This document shows, one piece after another, positions 46,473-55,465 of a stretch of DNA of 64,000 nucleotides. A program made the translations under genes and the position numbers. This DNA comes from Microlunatus antarcticus (lineage in GTDB: Bacteria; Actinomycetota; Actinomycetes; Propionibacteriales; Propionibacteriaceae). Below the pieces are notes generated by a model. The model did no database searches and was not told where the DNA came from. It saw nothing but the letters and a program-made list of their open reading frames with translations. The stretch is from the NCBI RefSeq assembly GCF_014193425.1, contig NZ_JACHZG010000001.1, positions 372,001-436,000 of the forward strand, written 5' to 3'. The first letter of the stretch is position 1; the number at the start of each line of letters is the position of its first letter.

Positions 46473-46511
46473 TGGCGCTGAACCCGGCAGATCTGCCGTG
46501 CTGAGCGCCAG
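46466..46511 (-). terminator. Intrinsic terminator of transglutaminase-like gene
   Basis: On the minus strand CTGGCGCT (46511-46504) pairs with AGCGCCAG (46479-46472), enclosing the perfect palindrome CGGCAGATCTGCCG (46485-46498). The strand then continues with five T. It begins 15 bases after the stop. Confidence 0.8.
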
Positions 46512-46525
46512 CTTCCCGTGGTCGG

Positions 46526-47338
46526 CTACCGCAGCTGGATGAGCTGGCTGCCGTCGTCGGTGCCGAAGTCGTCGACCACGGCGGTGACCTCGAGGCCGTC
46601 GAGGGTGACGGTGCCGCCGTAGTTCGTCAGGAACGCGGTGTCCGCGGCGTCGCGGCCGGTCGCCACGCGCAGCAGGCTCTGGCGCGGGGCGAGCCGGGTG
46701 GCGTCGACGACGTACCAGCCGCCCGCATTGGTATCGCTCGGCTCGAGGTAGGCCTCGCACACCGCGTGGTACTCCATCGGGCTCAGCCCGGGGGCGAAGA
46801 CGGCGGCGAGGCGGGCGGGGACGTTCATCGCGCGGAGCAGGGCGATGCAGAGGTGCGCGTAGTCGCGGCAGACGCCCTGCCGGCCCAGGAACGTCCGGAC
46901 CGCGCCGTCGGTCGGCAGGCTCGAGCCGGGGACGTACGTGAGGATGCCCGACACCCAGGTGGAGACGGCGTCGAGGAGCTCGGCGCCGTGCGTCCCGGAG
47001 AACTCGGCGGCCGCGGTCGGCGCGAGGCTGTCCGACTCGCAGTAGCGGCTGGGCCGCAGGTAGGTGATGAGGTCGAAGTCGTCGACCGGCGGCGGGGCGG
47101 ACTCGCCGTCGACCACCGCCTCGTAGTCCATGAGGACCTTGCTGCCGATCGCGTCGAGCACGTGCATGCGGTTGCCGGTGAAGTCGACCAGCTCCCGCGC
47201 CACGACGGGTACGCCGTCGACGCTCAGGGCGAGGGACTCGCTCGCGAACGGCGACCCCTGCGCCCCGGCGATCGCGAAGACGAGGCGGGCGGGCGCCGAG
47301 AGCCCGAGGTCGAGGTGGCTGGTGACGGTCCGCTTCAC
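46526..47338 (-). CDS. Transglutaminase-like domain protein
   Basis: A 270-aa cytosolic protein. The N-terminal beta-domain (1-100) starts VKRTVTSHLDLGLSAPARLVFAIAG; the papain-like transglutaminase core contains GRQGVCRDYAHLCIALLRAMNVPARL near 159-184 (catalytic Cys), MEYHAVCEAYLE near 194 (His) and WYVVDATRLA near 213 (Asp). Such actinobacterial proteins are probably proteases or amidases acting on peptides; the substrate is unknown. GGAAGG lies 9 bases before the GTG at 47338; the nearby ATG three codons earlier directly abuts that site and is disfavoured. Confidence 0.85.
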   Translation of the reverse strand: MKRTVTSHLDLGLSAPARLVFAIAGAQGSPFASESLALSVDGVPVVARELVDFTGNRMHVLDAIGSKVLMDYEAVVDGESAPPPVDDFDLITYLRPSRYCESDSLAPTAAAEFSGTHGAELLDAVSTWVSGILTYVPGSSLPTDGAVRTFLGRQGVCRDYAHLCIALLRAMNVPARLAAVFAPGLSPMEYHAVCEAYLEPSDTNAGGWYVVDATRLAPRQSLLRVATGRDAADTAFLTNYGGTVTLDGLEVTAVVDDFGTDDGSQLIQLR

Positions 47339-47490
47339 GCACGACATCCTTCCGGACCGAGCGGAGCGCTGGGAAGCGCGCCGGTCAGCGAGACGCTTGC
47401 TCAATCCGTAGCCCGAGATGAGCTCAGAGGCCGGTGTGAGCGCTCACGCGGGCATCTCGGGCGACGAATTGAGCGGGCGGAAGGCGCGCA

Positions 47491-48897
<1,407 letters not shown>

Positions 48898-49054
48898 CGG
48901 GCCAGTGTGCCCGTCCAGGGCCTCCGGGGCCGCAGACGGGGCCGGGAACACTGGCGGAGCGGGCCCCGCCGGCGCACCCAGGCGGGGCCCCACTCGAGGT
49001 CGATTCTGCGCTCGCGCCGACCCCTCGACGGGAGCCACGCCGAGCTCCTCCGGG

Positions 49055-49576
49055 TCAGAGACCCTGGCGCTCGAGCTCGGCGGCGAAGACGTCGTACGCC
49101 CGCTCGTCGCGCAGCACGAACCGCACCTCCTCGACCTCCGTGCTCGCCTCGCGCACGCTCGCCAGCGCGATGCGGGCGGCGTCGTCCAGGGGCCAGTGGT
49201 ACGCGCCGGTCGAGATCGCCGGGAACGCGACCGTCCGCGCCCCGACCTCGTCCGCGACGGCCAGGGAGCGGGTGTGGCAGGAGGCGAGCAGCCCCGACTT
49301 GTCGATGGTCTTGGCCCAGGTCGGCCCGACCGTGTGGATGACCCACTGAGCGGGCAGGTCGCCGGCGATCGTGGCGACCGCCTCCCCGGTCGGCAGCCCC
49401 TCGCGGAACGTGGTCTTCCGCACGCGGCGGCACGCCTCCAGCAGCTTGGGCCCCGCCGCCCGGTGGATCGCCCCGTCCACCCCACCACCGCCGAGGATCG
49501 TGTGGTTCGCCGCGTTGACGACGGCGTCGACCTCCTGCCTCGTGAGGTCGCCGAGGACGAGGGTGATCGCGGTCAT
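49055..49576 (-). CDS. Macrodomain ADP-ribose-processing protein
   Basis: A 173-aa macrodomain of the YmdB/O-acetyl-ADP-ribose deacetylase type. ADP-ribose loops are visible: [27 protein letters not shown] (16-42) and [21 protein letters not shown] near 118-138. Other landmarks are [30 protein letters not shown] near 58-87. It hydrolyses ADP-ribosyl adducts on proteins or O-acetyl-ADP-ribose. The start is leaderless. No partner ADP-ribosyltransferase is adjacent. Confidence 0.92.
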   Translation of the reverse strand: MTAITLVLGDLTRQEVDAVVNAANHTILGGGGVDGAIHRAAGPKLLEACRRVRKTTFREGLPTGEAVATIAGDLPAQWVIHTVGPTWAKTIDKSGLLASCHTRSLAVADEVGARTVAFPAISTGAYHWPLDDAARIALASVREASTEVEEVRFVLRDERAYDVFAAELERQGL

Positions 49577-49582
49577 GGGCTC

Positions 49583-49588
49583 ACGCTA
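49583..49588 (-). promoter_or_regulatory. -10 box of macrodomain gene, leaderless
   Basis: TAGCGT on the minus strand, 6 bases before the ATG at 49576. Confidence 0.5.
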
Positions 49589-49811
49589 GATCCCGGGGTG
49601 CCGGCGGACCCTGCGCATTTCTGACGGCTCGTTCGCAGCGAGCCCGACGGCCTGGGCGTACGCCGAGGGCGGCGGGCCGATCGAGCCGTCACTTCTGAGC
49701 GGGACGGGCACGCCGCAGGCCGACCGCCGCGTCGGACAGCATGAGGGTCGACCCGCGGCCGCGGCGCGCCCGACGGGCAGCGGGTACGGGAGGGACGAAG
49801 GAGGCGATGAC

Positions 49812-50519
49812 GTGCTCAGCGCGTTCGGGTGGGGTGCGGTGGCCGCGGGGTCGTTGTTCGTCGGGGCGCTGCTGGCCCTCGCCCGCAGCTGGCGGAAGGG
49901 ACTCGTGGGCGGTGTCCTCGCCTTCGGTGCGGGTGCCCTCATCTCGAGCGTGGCGTTCGAGCTCGCTCAGGAGGGTCTCGAGCTCGGCGGGCCCGGGCCC
50001 GTCGCGGCCGGGCTCGCGGTCGGCGCGCTCGCGTTCTTCTTCGCCGACCGCGCGGTGGACCGCATCGGAGGGCGGAGCGGGGGCGGCGCGGGCGGGCTGC
50101 CGCTGGCGGTCGGGGCCCTGCTCGACGGCATCCCCGAGCAGGCGGTCCTCGGCATCGGTCTGGCCTCCGGTCAGGGGGTCAGCGTGGCGCTGCTGGTCGC
50201 CATCTTCGTCTCCAACCTGCCGGAGGGGATCGGCTCCGCGAGCGACATGAGGGCCAACGGCAAGCCCGCCCGCACGATCGTGTCGCTGTGGGCCGCCGTG
50301 TCCGTCGTCTGCGTGCTGGCGACGGTCGGCGGCTACGCACTCGCCGACGTGGTCGGTGGCGAGGTCAAGGCCGGGATCGACGCCTTCGCCGCCGGGGCGC
50401 TCCTGGTCATGCTGATCGACTCGATGGTCCCCGAGGCGCACAGCAAGGCGGGCAACCGCGCCGGGTTGGTCACCGTGCTCGGCTTCGCCGTCGCGGCGGC
50501 GCTCTCCAACCTCACCTGA
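49812..50519 (+). CDS. ZIP-family divalent metal transporter
   Basis: A 235-aa membrane protein with about seven or eight helices. The ZIP signature helices appear as AVGALLDGIPEQAVLGIGLASG near 100-121 and SNLPEGIGSASDMR near 136-149, where Asp/Glu replace the usual His in HNIPEG. This altered motif is common in actinobacterial ZIP paralogues, so the metal may be other than zinc. GAAGGAGG precedes the GTG at 49812. It converges with actP. Confidence 0.85.
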   Translation: MLSAFGWGAVAAGSLFVGALLALARSWRKGLVGGVLAFGAGALISSVAFELAQEGLELGGPGPVAAGLAVGALAFFFADRAVDRIGGRSGGGAGGLPLAVGALLDGIPEQAVLGIGLASGQGVSVALLVAIFVSNLPEGIGSASDMRANGKPARTIVSLWAAVSVVCVLATVGGYALADVVGGEVKAGIDAFAAGALLVMLIDSMVPEAHSKAGNRAGLVTVLGFAVAAALSNLT

Positions 50520-50532
50520 GGCTCACCCCGCC

Positions 50533-52167
50533 CTAGTGCGGAACCGCCTTCTCGATGCCGGCGCCGGTGAGGGAGCGGACCTCGAGCTCGTCGTAGCGCT
50601 TCTGGCTCTCGGTGTCCTTGCTCAGCAACGTGCCGACGATGCCGCACAGGAACCCGATCGGGATCGAGACCAGGCCCGGGTTGCGCAGCGGGAACCAGGC
50701 GAAGTCGGCGTTCGGGAAGAGCGAGGTCGCCGTGCCCGAGCCGACCGGGGAGAAGACCACCAGCACCACTGCGGCGATCAGGCCGCCGTAGATGCTCGCC
50801 GTCGCCCCGGCGGTGTTGAAGCGCCGCCAGAAGAGGTTGAAGAGCAGCGCCGGGAGGTTCGCCGAGGCGGCGACGGCGAAGGCCAGCGCGACCAGGAACG
50901 CGATGTTCAGCCGCTGGGCCGGGATGGCCAGCGCGATGGCCACGGCCCCGATGCCGAAGGCGGCGATCCGGACGACGATCAGCTCGCTGCGCTCCGACGC
51001 CTTGCCCTTCTTGATCACGTTGGCGTAGATGTCGTGCGCGAGCGAGGAGGCCGACGTCAGGGTCAGCCCGGCGACCACGGCGAGGATCGTCGCGAACGCG
51101 ACCGCCGAGATCAGCGCCAGCAGCACCGCCCCGCCGAGCGTGCCCTCACCACCACCCACGGCCTGGGCGAGCAGCGGCGAGGCCGCGTTGCCCGACGAGG
51201 TGGCGACGGGGCTGCCCTTGCCCGTGTCGACCAGCGTCGCGGCGCCGAAGCCGAGCACCAGCGTCATCAGGTAGAACGCGCCGATCAGACCGATGGCCCA
51301 CAGCACCGACTTGCGCGCTGTCTGCGCGGTCGGGGTCGTGTAGAAGCGGACGAGGATGTGGGGCAGACCGGCCGTGCCGAGCACCAGCGCGAGCCCGAGC
51401 GAGAGGAAGTCGAACTTGCCGATCAGGTCCTTGCCGTAGAGCTGGCCCGGCTGCAGGAACGCCTCGCCCTTGCCGGACTTCTCGGCCGCGGCGCCGAGGA
51501 GCTCGGAGAGGTTGAAGTGGAACTGCGCGAGCACGAGGATCGTGATCAGCAGCGTGCCGATGATCAGGAGCACCGCCTTGACGATCTGCACCCAGGTCGT
51601 GCCCTTCATGCCGCCGAGCGTCACGTAGACGATCATGAGGATGCCGACGCCGATGATCACCAGGTTCTTGACCCCGGGGCTGCTGACGCCGAGGAGCAGA
51701 CCGACCAGGCTGCCGGCGCCGACCATCTGCGCGAGCAGGTAGAAGATCGACACGACGATGGTCGACGACGCGGCCGCCGTCCGCACGGGCACCTGCCGCA
51801 TGCGGAACGCGAGCTGGTCGGCCATCGTGTAGCGCCCGGAGTTGCGCAGCAGCTCGGCCACCAGCAGCAGCGCGACGAGCCACGCGACGAGGAAGCCGAT
51901 GGAGTAGAGGAAGCCGTCGTAGCCGTAGAGGGCGATCGAGCCGGAGATCCCCAGGAACGAGGCCGCCGACATGTAGTCGCCGCCGATGGCGAGGCCGTTC
52001 TGGAAGCCGGTGAACGAGCGCCCGCCCGCGTAGTAGTCGGCCGCGCTCTTGTTCTGCCGCGACGCCCAGAACGTGATGCCGAGCGTCACCGCGACGACCG
52101 CGAGGAACAGCGTGATCGTCAGCGCGCGGTTGTCGCCGGCGGCCAGGGGCACGAGCAGCGGGGTCAT
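50533..52167 (-). CDS. actP: Cation/acetate symporter (ActP/MctC type)
   Basis: A 544-aa sodium/solute symporter-family permease with about 13 membrane segments. SAADYYAGGRSFTGFQNGLAIGGDYMSAASFLG near 41-73 is the family's unwound TM1/TM2 region, and LGTAGLPHILVRFYTTPTAQTARKS near 256-280 is the SSF signature. It imports acetate and other short monocarboxylates. The DUF485 gene lies upstream with a four-base overlap, the classic YjcH-ActP pair. It converges with the ZIP gene. Confidence 0.92.
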   Translation of the reverse strand: MTPLLVPLAAGDNRALTITLFLAVVAVTLGITFWASRQNKSAADYYAGGRSFTGFQNGLAIGGDYMSAASFLGISGSIALYGYDGFLYSIGFLVAWLVALLLVAELLRNSGRYTMADQLAFRMRQVPVRTAAASSTIVVSIFYLLAQMVGAGSLVGLLLGVSSPGVKNLVIIGVGILMIVYVTLGGMKGTTWVQIVKAVLLIIGTLLITILVLAQFHFNLSELLGAAAEKSGKGEAFLQPGQLYGKDLIGKFDFLSLGLALVLGTAGLPHILVRFYTTPTAQTARKSVLWAIGLIGAFYLMTLVLGFGAATLVDTGKGSPVATSSGNAASPLLAQAVGGGEGTLGGAVLLALISAVAFATILAVVAGLTLTSASSLAHDIYANVIKKGKASERSELIVVRIAAFGIGAVAIALAIPAQRLNIAFLVALAFAVAASANLPALLFNLFWRRFNTAGATASIYGGLIAAVVLVVFSPVGSGTATSLFPNADFAWFPLRNPGLVSIPIGFLCGIVGTLLSKDTESQKRYDELEVRSLTGAGIEKAVPH

Positions 52168-52526
52168 CGTCCGGTCTCCTCGTCGTAGCGGGCGCCGAGC
52201 TTCGTCGCCAGCGGGTCGAGCTCACGGCCCGCGTGGCGGGAGTAGAGGTACGCGATGACGAAGGTCGACAGGAACTGCAGCAGCCCGAAGACCAGCGCGA
52301 CGTTGACGTGCCCGACGACCGGGGTGTCCATGAAGTCGCGTGCCCAGTTGTTGCAGACGACGTACGTCACGTACCAGACCAGGAACGCGATCGTCGCCGG
52401 CACGGCGAACCGGCGGTAGCGCCGCTTGAGCTCCGCGAAGTCGGGGTCCTTCGCCAGCTCGACGTAGACCTCCTCGTCGCGCTTGCGCTGCGAGCCGGGT
52501 CCCGGCGTGCGCTGCGTCCGTGCCAT
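52164..52526 (-). CDS. DUF485 membrane protein (YjcH-like)
   Basis: A 120-aa protein with a basic start, a DPDFAELKRRYRRFAVPATIAF stretch (typical of DUF485), and two membrane helices (TIAFLVWYVTYVVC, VNVALVFGLLQFLSTFVIAYLY). It is nearly always encoded with ActP-type symporters and may help assemble or regulate them. ATG 52526 is chosen over a 29-codon extension because it gives the normal N terminus. The stop overlaps the actP start. Confidence 0.88.
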   Translation of the reverse strand: MARTQRTPGPGSQRKRDEEVYVELAKDPDFAELKRRYRRFAVPATIAFLVWYVTYVVCNNWARDFMDTPVVGHVNVALVFGLLQFLSTFVIAYLYSRHAGRELDPLATKLGARYDEETGR

Positions 52527-52626
52527 CAGTGACCTCCGTTGGTCGCGTCGATTGGACGAGACCATATAGGCCACTGGTCTGCTCCGCCAGAGCGGCGCAC
52601 CCGGTGTGGGCACGTTCCCACGGAGG

Positions 52627-53439
52627 TCAGCCGATCAGGAGCTCCAGCAGCGCCCCGGGCGTCTCGAGCTGGGGCAGGTGACCGGTCCGGGGGAGCAGAA
52701 CGAAGCGGGCGTCGGGGATCAGGGCCGCGTACGCCTGCGCGACGTCGGGGTCGACGATGCGGTCCGCCTCGCCGGCCACGACGAGGGTCGGGACGGTGAT
52801 CGATCCGAGCCGGCTCTGCAGCGTCGGGTCGGTCATCGTCGTGCCGCCGTAGACGGCGAGCGCGGCGCGGTTGCCGGGCATCAGGGCCAGAACCGCGGGC
52901 GGCAGGGTGGCCGGGTCCAGGCGGAAGCGGTCGGGCTCGTAGTAGCTGAGGTCGGCGACCTGGTCCAGCGTGAGGGCGAAGAAGTCGGCGGGACGGTGCC
53001 CGGGGACGTCGAGCCCGACGGCGCCGACCAGGGTCAGGTCGCGCCAGCGGGCGCGAGCCCGGCCGGTCGGCCCGGCGCACACCAGGGCCGCGAGCTCGGC
53101 GGCGATCCAGCCGCCGATGGAGTTCCCGACCACGCTGAGGTCGGTGAGGTCGAGGTGCTCGACGAGCGCGGCGTACGTCGCCGCCAGGCCTCGCGCACTG
53201 TCCAGCGCGGCGGGTCGCTCGGTGCCGCCGAAGCCCGGATGGGTCGGGACGAGGACCCGTACGCCGCCCTCCCGCGCGAGGAGGTCGGCGAAGGCGGCGA
53301 CGGACTGCGGCCCCGCGCCCCCGTGCAGCAGCAGGACCGGGCGGCCCTGTCCCTGCTCGTCGACGCGGACGGGGACGTGCCCGATCTCGTCGACCTCGAG
53401 CGCGTACGTGGTGGTGGTGAGGGTGTTCGTCGTGGTCAT
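52627..53439 (-). CDS. Alpha/beta-fold hydrolase
   Basis: A 270-aa hydrolase. The oxyanion region is LLLHGGAGPQS near 36, the nucleophile elbow VVGNSIGGWIAAEL near 105 (Ser), the acid GEADRIVDP near 224 (Asp) and the base RTGHLPQLE near 250 (His). It resembles epoxide hydrolase or peroxidase-type cytosolic enzymes; substrate unknown. It is divergent from a MarR gene, with a perfect operator between, so it is likely under that repressor. Confidence 0.87.
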   Translation of the reverse strand: MTTTNTLTTTTYALEVDEIGHVPVRVDEQGQGRPVLLLHGGAGPQSVAAFADLLAREGGVRVLVPTHPGFGGTERPAALDSARGLAATYAALVEHLDLTDLSVVGNSIGGWIAAELAALVCAGPTGRARARWRDLTLVGAVGLDVPGHRPADFFALTLDQVADLSYYEPDRFRLDPATLPPAVLALMPGNRAALAVYGGTTMTDPTLQSRLGSITVPTLVVAGEADRIVDPDVAQAYAALIPDARFVLLPRTGHLPQLETPGALLELLIG

Positions 53440-53444
53440 GGGTC

Positions 53445-53464
53445 TATCTAAGCACGCTTAGGTA
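53445..53464. promoter_or_regulatory. MarR operator candidate
   Basis: CTAAGC-AC-GCTTAG (53448-53461) with TA flanks on both sides, in the 56-base gap between the divergent hydrolase and MarR genes. Confidence 0.65.
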
Positions 53465-53483
53465 AGGATGCTTCTTCGACCGG

Positions 53484-53489
53484 TAGTCT
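53484..53489 (+). promoter_or_regulatory. -10 box of MarR gene, leaderless
   Basis: TAGTCT, 6 bases before the ATG at 53496. Confidence 0.5.
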
Positions 53490-53495
53490 GGCGGC

Positions 53496-53915
53496 ATGAC
53501 GTCGTCGCTCCAGGAGGTCGGGCTCGCGGTCAAGCGGCTCCAGTGGCGCCACCACCGCGCGGCCAACGTCCGGCTGGCGGAGCTCGGGCTCTCGCTGGTG
53601 CAGTGGGACGTCCTGCGCCACCTCGCCGCGCAGCCCGAGGCCTCGCTGCACGACCTGGCGGTGCTGACCTTCCAGACGGACCAGTCGATGGGCGCGCTGG
53701 CCGGACGCATGATCAAGCGCGGGCTCCTCGCCCGCGTCGACGGTCCCGGGCGCGCCGTACGCCACCGCCTGACCGAGCGCGGCGACGACGCCCGCCGAGC
53801 CGGCAGCGAGCTGATGGACGCGGTCCTGCGTGAGTCGTTCGGCGCCCTCACCCCGGAGCAGGTCGACCAGCTGCACGAGCTCCTGACCCTCACCGCCGGT
53901 GCAGACGCCCCCTGA
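53496..53915 (+). CDS. MarR-family repressor
   Basis: A 139-aa winged-helix protein: LVQWDVLRHLAAQPEASLHDLAVLTFQTDQSMGALAGRMIKRGLLARVDGPGRAVRHRLTERG spans about 35-97, including recognition helix TDQSMGALAGRMIKRG and an arginine-containing wing. It probably represses itself and the divergent hydrolase from the palindrome at 53448-53461. The inducing ligand is unknown. Start is leaderless. Confidence 0.88.
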   Translation: MTSSLQEVGLAVKRLQWRHHRAANVRLAELGLSLVQWDVLRHLAAQPEASLHDLAVLTFQTDQSMGALAGRMIKRGLLARVDGPGRAVRHRLTERGDDARRAGSELMDAVLRESFGALTPEQVDQLHELLTLTAGADAP

Positions 53916-53921
53916 GCAGCC

Positions 53922-54866
53922 TCAGTGCTGCGCGACCTTCTTCCGCTTGGGCAGCAGGTGCAGGACCGCCACGACCACGGCGCCCACGACGAGGCCGATG
54001 ATCGCGGAGACGAGGGTGTTGGCCAGCCAGGCGAGCACGCCACCGAGCGCCGGCACCCCGTGCACGGCCTCCTCGACCGCGTGGACGAGCGCGTACGGGC
54101 CGTGCCAGCCGAGCTCGTCGGTGCCGACCAGCAGAATGTGGCCGCCGACCCAGAGCATGGCGACCATGCCGACCGTCGACAGGAGGGCCAGCAGCTTGGG
54201 CATGCCCTGGACCAGGCCCAGCCCGACCTTGCGGGCCGTGCCCGATTCGCGCCCGGACAGGTGCAGCCCGACGTCGTCCATCTTGACGATCAGCGCGACG
54301 ACGCCGTAGACGAGCGCGGTGATCGCGATCCCGACCACGACGAGGATGATCGCCCGGGACAGCAGGCCCTCGTCGGCCACCTCGTTGAGGGAGATGACCA
54401 TGATCTCGGCGGAGAGGATGAAGTCGGTCCGGATGGCGCCGGACACCATCGTCTTCTCCTGGTCGCCGCCCTGGACCACCGCCGGCTGGTTGGTCTGCTC
54501 CGGGTGGTGGCCGGCGACCTTCTCCCAGATCTTCTCCGCGCCCTCGAAGCACAGGTAGACGCCGCCGACCATGAGGATCGGCGTCAGCGCCCACGGCACG
54601 AACTGGCTGAGCACCAGGATCGCCGGGAGGATGATCAACAGCTTGTTGCGCAGCGAGCCCAGCGCGATCTTCCTGATCATCGGCAGCTCGCGGTCGGCGG
54701 TGAAGCCGGTGACGTAGCGCGGGGTGACCGCGGTGTCGTCGACGACCACGCCCGCCGCCTTGACGCTCGCCCGGCCCGCCGCGGCGCCGATGTCGTCGAC
54801 CGAGGCGGCCGCGATCCTGGCCATCGCCGCCACGTCGTCCAGCAGGGCCGCGAGCCCGCCGCTCAT
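53922..54866 (-). CDS. DUF808 family membrane protein (YedI-like)
   Basis: A 314-aa protein starting MSGGLAALLDDVAAMARIAAASVDDIG, the standard DUF808 opening, followed by KAAGVVVDDTAVTPRYVTGF and helices LLIILPAILVLSQFVPWAL, SRAIILVVVGIAITALVYGVVALIV, LLALLSTVGMVAMLWVGGHIL and SAIIGLVVGAVVVAVLHLLP. The cytoplasmic loop VSGAIRTDFILSAEIMVISLNEV is family-typical. Function unknown. It converges with the MarR gene with only six bases between. Confidence 0.88.
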   Translation of the reverse strand: MSGGLAALLDDVAAMARIAAASVDDIGAAAGRASVKAAGVVVDDTAVTPRYVTGFTADRELPMIRKIALGSLRNKLLIILPAILVLSQFVPWALTPILMVGGVYLCFEGAEKIWEKVAGHHPEQTNQPAVVQGGDQEKTMVSGAIRTDFILSAEIMVISLNEVADEGLLSRAIILVVVGIAITALVYGVVALIVKMDDVGLHLSGRESGTARKVGLGLVQGMPKLLALLSTVGMVAMLWVGGHILLVGTDELGWHGPYALVHAVEEAVHGVPALGGVLAWLANTLVSAIIGLVVGAVVVAVLHLLPKRKKVAQH

Positions 54867-55000
54867 CGGGCGGGTCGCCGTCGCTCGTCCATCCGACAAC
54901 GCTACCGGGCGGGGGTCCACCGGGCGGCCGGCCCGGAGCAGGTCCGGCTGCGCGCCCACACTCGTCGTGCAGGCGTACGACCCACCTCCAGGGAGACCCC

Positions 55001-55465
55001 ATGACCACCGCACCCCGTCGAGCAGCCGTCCCCGTCGGGAAGGTCCTCACCTCGGTGGCGGCCCTCGTCCCGGCGGTCGGGGCGTTCGCCGCCGACTGGA
55101 ACGAGACCCACGTCTTCAACCCGCGGTGGCCGCCGCACGCGAAGTTCCACAACGCGCAGACGATCACCCTCGCCGTGGTCGCCGCCGGCCTGACGCTGTG
55201 GGAGACGTGGCGCCCGGGGCCGACGACACCGTCGCGGCTGCGCTGGTCGACCACGATGGGCGGGCTCTTCTTCCTCACCCAGGCCCCGGCGATCCTCTTC
55301 CCGGGCACGGCCTTCGTCGATCCCGAGAACGGGCTGCAGACCACGAAGCTCGGGCCGGTCCCGGTCAACCAGCTCACGGCGATCGGGGCGGTCGTCCTGC
55401 CGCTGCTCGCCGCGGGCCACGCCCTCGAGGTCAGGCGGCTCGGCGCCACCACGGCAGCGAGCTGA
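55001..55465 (+). CDS. Small membrane protein, DUF6640-like
   Basis: A 154-aa protein with about four hydrophobic segments (LTSVAALVPAVGAFAADW, ITLAVVAAGLTLWETW, MGGLFFLTQAPAILFPG, LTAIGAVVLPLLAAGHAL). ADWNETHVFNPRWPPHAKFHNAQ near 31-53 is the conserved polar loop with His residues found in this family. Function unknown. AGGGAG precedes the ATG. Its 3' end overlaps the 3' end of the GH31 gene by 35 bases in convergent orientation. Confidence 0.7.
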   Translation: MTTAPRRAAVPVGKVLTSVAALVPAVGAFAADWNETHVFNPRWPPHAKFHNAQTITLAVVAAGLTLWETWRPGPTTPSRLRWSTTMGGLFFLTQAPAILFPGTAFVDPENGLQTTKLGPVPVNQLTAIGAVVLPLLAAGHALEVRRLGATTAAS

